From: an uncultured Armatimonadota bacterium
Lineage (GTDB): Bacteria > Armatimonadota > Fimbriimonadia > Fimbriimonadales > Fimbriimonadaceae
Assembly: GCA_903899015.1 (NCBI GenBank)
Contig: CAIUHP010000043.1
Location: 124,001-188,000, forward strand
Direction of reading: 5' to 3'
DNA length: 64,000 nt
A program made the position numbers and the translations under genes. Below the pieces are notes generated by a model. The model was not told the DNA's origin. It saw only the letters and a list, made by a program, of their open reading frames with translations, and made no database searches. Of this stretch, positions 34,633 to 43,445 are shown piece by piece (the stretch's first letter is position 1; each line of letters opens with the position of its first letter).

Positions 34633-36966
34633 TTACACCTTAGGAGCTTGAGGTTCGAAACGAGATCGCACCTTTATTCCCGGCATTTGGCCAGGATCGA
34701 TCAATCCTTCCACCAACTTCGAAACCGTAGCGCTATTTCCTGGAGGCACCAATACGACACACAGCCGATTTTGAGCGCGCGTGAGTGCCACATACAGGAT
34801 TCGTCGCTCTTCTTCCTCATCACCCGCTTTTTTGCGATGAGTTAGAAGCTTGTGCATAAGGCTCTGCCCCTTTGAGAACTTAGTCGCTGCGATTCCCAGC
34901 GATGGATCGACCACTAAGTCCCGCATCTTCGGAACAATCGGTCGATCCGTTTGGGCAAGGATAACAACCGGCCACTCCAGACCTTTTGCCTTGTGCACCG
35001 TCATGATCTTAACTAAGTCTGCATCGTTCTCGTCCGCTGGAGCATCCCCTTCTTTGTGACGGAGATTCTGAATCTCCCTAATTCGCTCAGAGTATTCCTT
35101 TGGTCCCAATTCGGGCTCTTCGGTTGCGAGGGTTAAGAGTTTGCGCGCATTGGCAAGCATCTGTTCGCCCTTTGAACGCCGGGCTAACGCAGGCAGATAA
35201 TCCGATTGAGCATAGATTTCCGCAAGGACTTCCCAAGCCGAAAGCCGGTCCGCCATTTTGGAGAGCGGAACGAACCAAGCAAGGAACGCGGCCAACTTGG
35301 CCCGGTCGGCTTCAACTGGAGATTCAAATGCTTCCAGCTGATCAAAGATGAACGGATGAAGGCCAAGGAGCGCAATTGCATCCAGCGATAATCCAACCAT
35401 GGGGCTTCGCAAAGTCGCCAGCAACGCAAAGTCGTCGTATGGGTCGGCGACGCTACGAAGTGTATTGGCAAGGTCTCGCACCTCGAGCCGGGTATAGAAT
35501 TTTTCCGAACCACCGGCAATGCGACTTGGGATGCCTTGATTATCCAGCGCCTTCTTCATCGCGATTGCGGCTTGCCCCGCTCTCACTAAAATCGCGATGT
35601 CCCGATACTCAACCCCTTCCCCTTTGAGTTCCAAAATGTATCCCGCAGTGGCTGCCGGATTTTTGGCCGGTTGTCGCCACAACTCAACCCCGTCATAGTT
35701 CGGGACTCCATCGTCATCAAAATCCATCGGTCCCGTTTTCAGCTGCATCGGCGAGTACTCGCTGCTCCACATTCGGCTGAACACGAGATCTACAAAATTC
35801 AAAATGCCTGGGTCCGATCGCCAGTTCTTAGTAAGTTTCTTTGTATGGGTGTCAAGAACTCGCCTCTTAAAGAGCCGAACATCCGCCTGTCGGAATCCAT
35901 AGATAGATTGCTGGGCATCGCCTACCATCATCGTCCTTGGACAGCCAAGGTTGTCGAGCAGTTTGTACTGAATCGGATTTACATCTTGTGACTCGTCGAC
36001 CATCACCACTTGGTATTGATCACGAACTCGCTGACGGGTGACTTCTGACTTCTCAAGCAAGCGGTTAGCTTTAATCTCTAGCGCCGTAAAGTCCAATGCT
36101 TGCCGCTCATGCATATCTCGGTCGAGTCGCCACCAAGCCTCGCAGGCCAATTGAACGAGACCACATGTGAACCGAAGCGAATCTTCCTCTGCTTCCAGGT
36201 CCCCCTTGCCCTTTGCCCAAGCCGGAACCGAAACACCGTTTTGCTTACAAGCTTTCTGAACTCGGTCATTCCAATCCACAAACTCGACAGTGTCGAAAGT
36301 TTCCCAGCACGATTCCGGAAGCTGCTCCTTGATCGTTTGCTCCCATGCCGCCTTCAGAGTGGTGACGTTTTGATACCAAAGCGATATGACGTCTCGATCG
36401 TAGCGTGAACTTCTAAGCTCACTCAGAACCGTTTCCACTGACGATTCCAAGCGAACATAAGGAGACTGGTTCTCTCCATATCCAAGCCGTTTGCCCGCCA
36501 AATAGCGAATCAGTCCTTCCGCTTCCGGTGCATCGTCAAGATCGGAGGCCATTGCTTCCCGTATGCAAGCCGTGACCATCCTCGCCGCCTGATCTTCGGC
36601 CAAGATCTCATATTTAGGATCCAAACCCGCTTCAAGTGCATTTTCGCGTAGAAGTCGCTCGCAAAACGAGTGGATTGTTTGGATCGGCCCCGTCTCTGCG
36701 ATTTGCGCTTCGTCGAAACGCCCCAGATCTCTGAGGCGCCGAACGATCCGTTCTTTCATCTCAGCAGCGGCTTTCTTCGTAAACGTGATCGTTAGGATCT
36801 GGTCGGGAGTCATTCCCTCATCCGCAACGTGACGGAGATATCGCTCGACCAGCACGAATGTTTTGCCCGCCCCAGCAGAAGCTACAACGGTAAAGCTATT
36901 CTCGCTTGCCTCAATGACCGATTTTTGTTCGGGTGTTGGGGTTCGGGAGGGTACGTGTTGGCTCAT
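34633..36966 (-). CDS. UvrD/AddA-like ATP-dependent DNA helicase
   Basis: The 777-residue superfamily 1A helicase has motif I VVASAGAGKTFVLVERY, motif Ia TITFTKKAAAEMKERI, motif II VMVDESQDVNP, motif III MMVGDAQQSIYGFRQADV, motif V VKIMTVHKAKGLEWPVV and motif VI ILYVALTRAQNRLCVVL. It resembles AddA/RecB but is much shorter and lacks the C-terminal PD-(D/E)XK nuclease domain. It sits 24 bp downstream of an AddB-like gene, so the two likely form a heterodimeric break-resection helicase. All helicase motifs are intact. Confidence 0.9.
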   Translation of the reverse strand: MSQHVPSRTPTPEQKSVIEASENSFTVVASAGAGKTFVLVERYLRHVADEGMTPDQILTITFTKKAAAEMKERIVRRLRDLGRFDEAQIAETGPIQTIHSFCERLLRENALEAGLDPKYEILAEDQAARMVTACIREAMASDLDDAPEAEGLIRYLAGKRLGYGENQSPYVRLESSVETVLSELRSSRYDRDVISLWYQNVTTLKAAWEQTIKEQLPESCWETFDTVEFVDWNDRVQKACKQNGVSVPAWAKGKGDLEAEEDSLRFTCGLVQLACEAWWRLDRDMHERQALDFTALEIKANRLLEKSEVTRQRVRDQYQVVMVDESQDVNPIQYKLLDNLGCPRTMMVGDAQQSIYGFRQADVRLFKRRVLDTHTKKLTKNWRSDPGILNFVDLVFSRMWSSEYSPMQLKTGPMDFDDDGVPNYDGVELWRQPAKNPAATAGYILELKGEGVEYRDIAILVRAGQAAIAMKKALDNQGIPSRIAGGSEKFYTRLEVRDLANTLRSVADPYDDFALLATLRSPMVGLSLDAIALLGLHPFIFDQLEAFESPVEADRAKLAAFLAWFVPLSKMADRLSAWEVLAEIYAQSDYLPALARRSKGEQMLANARKLLTLATEEPELGPKEYSERIREIQNLRHKEGDAPADENDADLVKIMTVHKAKGLEWPVVILAQTDRPIVPKMRDLVVDPSLGIAATKFSKGQSLMHKLLTHRKKAGDEEEERRILYVALTRAQNRLCVVLVPPGNSATVSKLVEGLIDPGQMPGIKVRSRFEPQAPKV

Positions 36967-36990
36967 GGGTGGATGCCTCGGGCTTCGTTA

Positions 36991-39885
36991 CTACTCATCG
37001 TCACGTTCCAAATCCACACCAAATGGCGAATCGTCCTCACCGAAAGTCTTGGATCTTCGGCAAAGTTCTCCAAAGTCACAAACATCGCAATGCTCACCCT
37101 TAATCGCCTCGACCTTGCCTTCTCGAATGCGTTGAGACGCAACCTCTAGGAGGGACTTGACCTTGGTGTAGAACTCCTTTTTAGCAACCGTTAAGTCTTC
37201 GCTCTTAGCTAAGTCAATGACTTGAAGCCCATCCTCAACACTTGAAGCGAGCGCACGAGAACCCCCACGGCCCATAACCATCAAAGTTCTCTTTCCACTC
37301 ATCGTTTCAAGTTCGATGGCTCCATCTCGACCTGGCTCATAAATGGCAAGTAAGTGCAGACCGTAATACAACTGTTCAGTCTCGGAAATTTCACGACCAC
37401 CCGATAAAGACGCCCCATAAAGGTGAGCAACGTTGTAATTTTCGAGCCGAGAAACTCCTGCAATCGCTCCTTCCAGTTTCACACCATGCGGCATTTGATT
37501 GTTGATGCCGTGGGTACCGAAAGCCACGTTCGCGTGAATACTCCCGGCATCTTTCTGCCACTCTCTTCTCGACACAGATTCTCGGTCGAGCCAGTCGCGA
37601 ATCAACCGTTCTCCTCCCGCTCGAAGCAACTGCATTTCCCAATCGGGCACTTCCGAGTAGAGTCGATCGAGTTCAACTTGAAGCGCAAGTTGCAGTGCAC
37701 GCTCAGCGTCTGTCAAATCCTTCTTCGAGAGTAGTTGGGCCGCTTGAGGGAGCTTTCTAAGCGCACTCCACCTTTCCGACTGCCGTTTCACACGAAGCTT
37801 GAGCACATGTCGCACGAGGTACTGAAATGGGCATTGAAAGGCATCGCGTAAGACATTCGGTTGGTAGGCCCTTCCTTCGATGGGTAACAACGCCTGTTTA
37901 GCTTCTTCCGTGACGATCTCGATTGACAGCGGAAGCTCTCGATCTCCGTCCATTGCGGCCCGAAGCTTCACATCGGCGGCAGAAACACACTCTGCTGGGC
38001 TCGGAGCAAATTCTAACCGGGGATAGTTGTGTAAATACACCCTATCTTCCCCGCCCGATGCCCGCTGAGCTTCTGTTAGATAAAAAGCAGGAATATTGTC
38101 TTTCTGGTCGTCTGCAAGCGGATAGCTGAAGACGATCGCTTTCTTGCCCGCCGCGCAGACTCGATAAAACTCGTCTCTCTCAGCTTTAGCTTTATCATGA
38201 GAATTAGGCAGGGCCGGTTGACCTTCTCGCATGGCGCTAATCTCCGCCCTTTCGGCATCCGTTAAGATCGGATCCTCCGACCTTCGACGAGGGAACACAC
38301 CTTCGAGCATTCCCAAAACGTGAAGTCGATCAATATCCCCAAACACCGTGGGGTCTGCCGCGACCCGAATGCCGTCCTCTGAGGTCGGAATGCTTACGTC
38401 CCCTTCGGTCCAGAGTCTTTCGCATAGCTGGACGAAGGCTCCAATCGTCATGGACGAGCTCTCCGTCACGATATCAACTGAAATCGTATTCGCAAGAATT
38501 CTTTCCAACTGGTTGAGCGCACGGCGGTCTCTTTCGTCCATCGCGCCCCCTTTGTTTTCGAGTCGGGCCCACGGCAACCTCTGGTCACGATTAAATTCTT
38601 GGAGTAAGGCATACCATTCCGGTAGCTTGAGCCCACCTTCGGTTGCCCTTCTTCGCCACTCAAGAATCGCAACCAGCCATGCATGAGTTTCTGCATTCTC
38701 AACGGCCCATGCTTCAAGCGTGGTCCATTGCGCTTCTCTCGCGGCATAGCAAATTCTTAGCTGCCCCTCAAGTTCGTTCTGAGCCTTTCCTGGCAAGCGA
38801 AGGTAACTGCTGTGTAACACGGAAGACAGCGTTCTCACATCGTTCGAAGCGCAAAAACGTAAGGCACCCAAGGTAAGTCGCGCGAAGGAATTCGTCAAAA
38901 GAGGAGCGCGCCGAGCCATCCGAATCGGCACGCCGAGTCGCTTTGCGACCGATTCTAATAGAGGTGAATATGACTCAAGGTCTCGAACATAGATCCCGCA
39001 TCTTGAAGGATCACCGTCCACCATGCATCCGCGTATCGCCCATTCAACCTCTGCGAGAGGATCGGCGGCGCTGATGATCGAAACCTCGACCGCATCGTCT
39101 TCCTCAAAATGATCCTTAAACAGGTTTCTAAGCAGCCGGTTCATCGGACCAAGCTGATCCGGTGGAACACCTATTTGTTCGACGATTCGACGAGCGCCAG
39201 TGAAGATGTCCGCATAGGTTGCGTGACGATCCACAACGACGGTTACTTCAATGCCCTGATCCGCCGCCCACTTTAACCAATCGATTCGCATGGGGCATTC
39301 TTCGGCCCCGGCAAACACAAGCAACCGAGACGAGTCACCATCCAGTTCTAGGGTGGAACCGAGACAGCTCAGAATTTGGTGAGAGTGCTGATGCCTGCCA
39401 AGTTGATCTAAGACCGAACTGACTTTCCGGTCGATCACCGCCAAGTCCTTTAGCTTCAAAGCCAGCCGAGGCTGAGCAAGCGTAGCCAAACCCTCCATCT
39501 CGTCACTCGTGAGTCCCCACATATGCAGTTCGTCCAGGGTTTGGCCAAGGGCCTCATGAAATCCGGCAAATTTGCTACTCGCATAGAAGGGCGAATGAAT
39601 GTCGACTTCTCCGCAGGCGTACGCAATCGCAGCCTTCTTATGTCCGCTCTGGCAAAGGTTCAAGACCTCCTCACCGCACAGGATCAGAAAACTCCGAACG
39701 ACATCTGAAAATGAACTAACCTCGATGGGTGAGCCGTCTCCTAATTCTTGCCGAAAGACGGGCAGAAGCGAATCCGAGAAAGCAGTGACAATGCCATCAC
39801 CTTTCCGCGAGTAGTCACGAAGTATCGTTCCAAGGCTCAACGAGCCGGGGATCGCCCTCAGAACCCTTATTCGGCCGTTCGCCAT
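36991..39885 (-). CDS. AddB-like helicase-nuclease subunit, nuclease site apparently degenerate
   Basis: From the ATG at 39885 the product has 964 residues. The core resembles AddB: inactivated helicase folds with DRLHVLGMLEGVFPRRRSED and LTDAERAEIS, then a C-terminal RecB-type nuclease region. The four Fe-S cluster cysteines are present (FQCPFQYLVRHVL; CDVCDFGELC). However, where AddB has G-x-I-D-R-V-D and V-D-Y-K-T-G, this protein reads LEGAIAGVSRLEN and YNVAHLYGASL, without the catalytic Asp and Lys. Its partner, the UvrD-like gene, follows at 24 bp. So this AddAB-like pair may unwind DNA but lack its own nuclease. No Walker A is seen near the N-terminus. Confidence 0.75.
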   Translation of the reverse strand: MANGRIRVLRAIPGSLSLGTILRDYSRKGDGIVTAFSDSLLPVFRQELGDGSPIEVSSFSDVVRSFLILCGEEVLNLCQSGHKKAAIAYACGEVDIHSPFYASSKFAGFHEALGQTLDELHMWGLTSDEMEGLATLAQPRLALKLKDLAVIDRKVSSVLDQLGRHQHSHQILSCLGSTLELDGDSSRLLVFAGAEECPMRIDWLKWAADQGIEVTVVVDRHATYADIFTGARRIVEQIGVPPDQLGPMNRLLRNLFKDHFEEDDAVEVSIISAADPLAEVEWAIRGCMVDGDPSRCGIYVRDLESYSPLLESVAKRLGVPIRMARRAPLLTNSFARLTLGALRFCASNDVRTLSSVLHSSYLRLPGKAQNELEGQLRICYAAREAQWTTLEAWAVENAETHAWLVAILEWRRRATEGGLKLPEWYALLQEFNRDQRLPWARLENKGGAMDERDRRALNQLERILANTISVDIVTESSSMTIGAFVQLCERLWTEGDVSIPTSEDGIRVAADPTVFGDIDRLHVLGMLEGVFPRRRSEDPILTDAERAEISAMREGQPALPNSHDKAKAERDEFYRVCAAGKKAIVFSYPLADDQKDNIPAFYLTEAQRASGGEDRVYLHNYPRLEFAPSPAECVSAADVKLRAAMDGDRELPLSIEIVTEEAKQALLPIEGRAYQPNVLRDAFQCPFQYLVRHVLKLRVKRQSERWSALRKLPQAAQLLSKKDLTDAERALQLALQVELDRLYSEVPDWEMQLLRAGGERLIRDWLDRESVSRREWQKDAGSIHANVAFGTHGINNQMPHGVKLEGAIAGVSRLENYNVAHLYGASLSGGREISETEQLYYGLHLLAIYEPGRDGAIELETMSGKRTLMVMGRGGSRALASSVEDGLQVIDLAKSEDLTVAKKEFYTKVKSLLEVASQRIREGKVEAIKGEHCDVCDFGELCRRSKTFGEDDSPFGVDLERDDE

Positions 39886-39896
39886 ATGTCCGGTGA

Positions 39897-40508
39897 GTGT
39901 ATCATCTTCGTGTGGCACCAACAGTTTGGACTTCAAGGAGAAAACTGCTTGGCAATTTGGTGCCTGCCATTTTCTGGTTCCCATTGGCATCTATCGGAGT
40001 GTTCTTAATCGCAAAGCAGGGACAATACCTTGGCTCCGGACTTTGGTTCCTAGTTGCATCGACGATCGTCGGCTGGTTTGCCGTCAATCAATTTGGCTTT
40101 TTCGAGAACGAGAAGATGCGAAAACACCTTGAGAGAATCCTCAAGGCTCAAGAAAGACCCATTGAGGGCGAATTCATCTTCACCGGCTTCGCAACTCCCA
40201 AATATTCAAGCATGGTGGACGCCCACGAAGACGTAGGATTCCTACGGATCATGCCTGACCGTCTTCAATTCATCTCCGAGACTCGCTCGATGGAGATTCT
40301 CAAATCGGATGTCAAAGAAGTGGGATATCGGGCCAATGTTCACTCTATCCTGGGCCTGGGAGGCTGGGTAAGCGTTGATGCCACCGTGGGAAATCGAAAG
40401 TTCCGACTCCTCGTCGAGCCAAGAGAGCGCAACACAATGCTGACGAGTAAAAAATTCCGGCGCAGACTCGTCACCCGATTAAATGGGTGGCTTAAGGGAG
40501 AAGAATGA
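39897..40508 (+). CDS. Membrane-anchored protein of unknown function
   Basis: The 203-residue product has two hydrophobic segments near the start (~19-39 NLVPAIFWFPLASIGVFLIA; ~48-64 GLWFLVASTIVGWFAVN) and a soluble C-terminal domain (~70-203) of beta character with KYSSMVDAHEDVGFLRIMPD and LGGWVSVDATVGNRKFRLLV, reminiscent of a PH-like fold. I do not recognise it. The GTG start has TATGTC six bases upstream; a GTG at 39912 is an alternative. It is divergent from the AddB-like gene with starts 12 bp apart and overlaps the next gene by ATGA. Confidence 0.6.
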   Translation: MYHLRVAPTVWTSRRKLLGNLVPAIFWFPLASIGVFLIAKQGQYLGSGLWFLVASTIVGWFAVNQFGFFENEKMRKHLERILKAQERPIEGEFIFTGFATPKYSSMVDAHEDVGFLRIMPDRLQFISETRSMEILKSDVKEVGYRANVHSILGLGGWVSVDATVGNRKFRLLVEPRERNTMLTSKKFRRRLVTRLNGWLKGEE

Positions 40509-40921
40509 GCCTCAATTCCTTTGCATCGGATCTGCGCCTGAGAATTCTGAGCGACCTTAAAGCGTGCAAGCCACCCAGTGAAGGCGAGTTTTCAGACTCA
40601 ATTTTCCGGGATGCCGTATCTAAGGGACATCCTCAACTTGGTGCAACGCGATTTGAGCAGAACTCGATCACCATCGAATTCATCTATCCCAACCCAAGCG
40701 CCGCTTCAATCGTACTGACAGTTAAGGTCCCCTCGCCCGAGAGAATTGTCTTCTTGCCGGTGCCCGATTGGGTGGTCGAATCCATTTGGCAAGGCGAAAT
40801 TGACGGAAGCTTTCATTTCGAAACTGACGCCCGCAACTTGGTGGCAGATTTCGCATCAAAATTGACTCCCGAACACAATGCGGAACTGTTCGGACCGAAA
40901 GCTCCAACAAAGCGCGGTTAA
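40505..40921 (+). CDS. Hypothetical protein coupled to the preceding membrane protein
   Basis: The ATG overlaps the upstream stop codon (4-bp overlap), indicating translational coupling. The 138-residue product is soluble, with a short helical start and a beta-rich middle (FEQNSITIEFIYPNPSAASI; GEIDGSFHFETDARNLVADF). No family recognised; likely works with the membrane protein encoded just before it. Confidence 0.65.
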   Translation: MSLNSFASDLRLRILSDLKACKPPSEGEFSDSIFRDAVSKGHPQLGATRFEQNSITIEFIYPNPSAASIVLTVKVPSPERIVFLPVPDWVVESIWQGEIDGSFHFETDARNLVADFASKLTPEHNAELFGPKAPTKRG

Positions 40922-40951
40922 CTCACCACCCTCCCGGTATTCTCTTGTGCG

Positions 40952-41836
40952 ATGACAACTTTCCTCGCGACGTGGCGGGAGCCCGGGAAAACTGCCGTTG
41001 AGACGGCTTGGAAGCACCGACAACAAGGTGCAGACCTGATGACATGCATTGAGATGGGGCTTGCCGAATGTGAGCTCGATCCCGATTTCCTTGCCATCGG
41101 ACTAGGATCGCTCCCAAATTCAGACGGCGAAATCGAACTGGACGCCTCCATCATGGATGGCGCGGACCTATCGGCTGGTGCCGTATGCTCCGTTCAAAAC
41201 ATCTGCCCTGTAATCTCAGTGGCGCGAAAGGTGTTAGAAGACACTCCTCACGTCATGCTCGCTGGCGACCAAGCCAAGCGATTCGCGATTGAGAAAGGGT
41301 TCGAGCCAAGGAACTTGATGACAGCGGAGTCGATCAAGCACCTGGAAGAGTGGAAGGCGGGCAACGCACCGTACAAGTACATTCACGTCACCGAAGAGCA
41401 TCTGCACGGCGACACGGTCACCATGCTTGGACTAGAAGAACCGGGCCACCTGATCGCAGCAAGTGCAACCAGCGGGCTCGCCTGGAAATTGCCAGGCCGG
41501 GTTGGAGACTCCCCCATTATTGGGGCAGGAATCTATGCCGATGATGAGACCGGCGCGGCAGGCGCGACGGGGCTCGGAGAAGAATTATGGAAAGCTTGCG
41601 CTTCCTTCCGGACCGTCGAGGCCATGAAGCGAGGGTTGTCGCCACAAGAGGCCTGTGAAGAAACCATTCTTCATATGATTCGTCGGCAGCCAGGCGCAAC
41701 AGAACATGCGTGTGTTGTCTTCGCGATGAACAAGGCAGGCGAGTACGGCGCCGCAACCACTCAAGGCGTGTTCCATCTGTGGATCTGCCAAGACGGAGTC
41801 ATTACCGTCAAAGAATATAGCGAGTTGAGTCTCTAA
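40952..41836 (+). CDS. N4-(beta-N-acetylglucosaminyl)-L-asparaginase-like Ntn hydrolase
   Basis: The 294-residue protein matches glycosylasparaginase/isoaspartyl peptidase (family T2): LDASIMDGADLSAGAVCSVQ, PHVMLAGDQAKRFAIEKGFE, and RVGDSPIIGAGIYADDETGA followed by GATGLGE. Autocleavage would occur before the Thr of HGDTVTMLGLEE, where most relatives have HDT. The cytoplasmic enzyme (no signal peptide) would hydrolyse beta-aspartyl amides. A TATTCT lies eight bases before the ATG. Confidence 0.88.
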   Translation: MTTFLATWREPGKTAVETAWKHRQQGADLMTCIEMGLAECELDPDFLAIGLGSLPNSDGEIELDASIMDGADLSAGAVCSVQNICPVISVARKVLEDTPHVMLAGDQAKRFAIEKGFEPRNLMTAESIKHLEEWKAGNAPYKYIHVTEEHLHGDTVTMLGLEEPGHLIAASATSGLAWKLPGRVGDSPIIGAGIYADDETGAAGATGLGEELWKACASFRTVEAMKRGLSPQEACEETILHMIRRQPGATEHACVVFAMNKAGEYGAATTQGVFHLWICQDGVITVKEYSELSL

Positions 41837-41907
41837 AGGAGCCTGTTTCGAAAAACGATCACAAAGAAGATATTCTGAATTCAGTTGGTGACAATCCCAA
41901 CGGTCGG

Positions 41908-42621
41908 TTGACCGAAGTTATTTGCCGCCAACTGAAACTGACTCCGCAAGAATTAGGCACCGACTTTGAAGCACTCAAAGCGGAGGAAAAACTAATCGGT
42001 TTTGCTGGCATGTGGATCACACCGGCCGCTTTCGCCGTTGGCAAAGTTCGCTTCCTAGAAGCTCTCGGACAGATGCAATCAGAAGGGCCAACCGTGCCAG
42101 GCTTCCCGCCCGAATCCGTTGCGACTGAAGCGAAGCTTCATTGGAACGGCAAACCGCTCGACCGAATTGTTGCGAAACTGATAGCCGACAAAGAGATCGA
42201 GCAAACGCCAACCGGCATTCGATCATCCGACGTCGTTTTGCAACTCAGCGAACGTCAAGCAGCCCTGCTCGCTCGCGTCATTGAAGTACTTGAATCGGAA
42301 CCCGTCAACACTCCGACACCATTTTCAATTGCTCAGGGGATGGGATTACCGAGACAGGCGATTGACGAAATCGTGCGTCTCGGCATAATGTCCAAGCAAC
42401 TCGTTCAACTTGACGAAGCGGTTTTGTACACCCCGGCTCAGATAAAAAATCTCAAAGCCCTCGTTGCAGAAATGACGAAAGGCGAACCGTTCGCCATGAC
42501 CGATTTGCGCGACCAACTCGGTACGACTCGAAAATACTTGGTGCCGATTCTGGATTACTTCGACCAAATCGGATTCACGCTCGGAAATTCCAGCGAGCGC
42601 AAAGTGATCGGAAAACTCTAG
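41908..42621 (+). CDS. Stand-alone SelB C-terminal winged-helix protein (start uncertain)
   Basis: The frame encodes tandem winged helices like those at the C-terminus of the selenocysteine elongation factor SelB; the last one (FAMTDLRDQLGTTRKYLVPI then LDYFDQIGFTLG) fits the SelB SECIS-binding domain closely. There is no GTPase domain. The first recognised start is TTG at 41908, but the frame is open upstream and the extra residues (NDHKEDILNSVGDNPNGRLT) look like the first helix of the domain. An AAAGGAG at 41835-41841 is followed at start-codon distance by GTT and TCG in this frame, not ATG/GTG. An ATT at 41872 is another candidate. Either a rare start codon is used or the gene is a decaying SelB fragment. 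Confidence 0.6.
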   Translation: MTEVICRQLKLTPQELGTDFEALKAEEKLIGFAGMWITPAAFAVGKVRFLEALGQMQSEGPTVPGFPPESVATEAKLHWNGKPLDRIVAKLIADKEIEQTPTGIRSSDVVLQLSERQAALLARVIEVLESEPVNTPTPFSIAQGMGLPRQAIDEIVRLGIMSKQLVQLDEAVLYTPAQIKNLKALVAEMTKGEPFAMTDLRDQLGTTRKYLVPILDYFDQIGFTLGNSSERKVIGKL

Positions 42622-43445
42622 AAGAGAGAGAGGAGAGATTCTTCTAGGGACTGGGTTTTCGTCACCAAGAACTGCACATCGCCGTACCCTTCAAGCAGGA
42701 GCTTGGCTGCAAGCTCTTGCCCTTCCGTGGTTGAAAACCGAAAACCGTCTTCCGTCTTATCAACGCTCACTTGAAAGGGCGAAACGAGGGCCCGAACTCC
42801 TTGCTGCCGCTCTGTCGACACTTGAACGGTCTGTATCGGACCTAACCGCTTGAGATCTTCCAAACTCCCCGCAAAACGAATTTGCTTGTCCTTCAGGACG
42901 ATCAGAGCATCAAAATGAGCAAGCAAATCGGATCGGTTGGTCGCAACGACAAAAGTCGAACCGGATGATTGTAGAAGCCGAATAACTTTCAAGACTTCTC
43001 GCAGAGTCCAAGGATCGAGCATGTCTAACTGTCCATCGACCAGGATGAGATCCGCATCGCTCAGCAACGGCGCCAGGAGTTCGCACGCCGCATACTGCCC
43101 CGGCGAGAGTTCGCTAATCGGTCGGTGACGCACTTCTCCCAGGCGCATCATATAAAGCAAATCGTTGATGCGAATGCCTTTCGGTGACAGCTCTCCACGA
43201 GGGATCATCGCCTGTACCTTTGTTCGGCGCGAAATTCCGTCAGAGGAAGCGGCAGCCATGCGGGCGTGGATCTTAACCGAGCCTTGGGAAGCACGTTCTA
43301 CCCCTGCAATAACTTGCAAAAAATGGGTTTTCCCGCTTGCAGCCGGCCCGATGAGGGCCAGCGATTGGCCAGACGCAATACTGAGCGACAAGGTCGGCCC
43401 AGTCGAGACGATGGCCAAATGTTCAAGCGAGAGAACCTCTGTCAT
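42618..43445 (-). CDS. ABC-type ATPase with degenerate catalytic motifs
   Basis: The 275-residue protein has an intact Walker A (LIGPAASGKTHFLQVI), but a variant signature (ISELSPGQYAACELLAP), Walker B ending LILVDGQLDMLD where Glu of D-E is replaced by Gly, and an H-loop VATNRSDL with Asn in place of His. It may bind ATP but hydrolyse it poorly, as in asymmetric ABC pairs or regulatory ATPases. It is the last of five overlapping genes, overlapping the M24 peptidase start by 4 bp, and has no transporter partner nearby. Confidence 0.75.
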   Translation of the reverse strand: MTEVLSLEHLAIVSTGPTLSLSIASGQSLALIGPAASGKTHFLQVIAGVERASQGSVKIHARMAAASSDGISRRTKVQAMIPRGELSPKGIRINDLLYMMRLGEVRHRPISELSPGQYAACELLAPLLSDADLILVDGQLDMLDPWTLREVLKVIRLLQSSGSTFVVATNRSDLLAHFDALIVLKDKQIRFAGSLEDLKRLGPIQTVQVSTERQQGVRALVSPFQVSVDKTEDGFRFSTTEGQELAAKLLLEGYGDVQFLVTKTQSLEESLLSLF

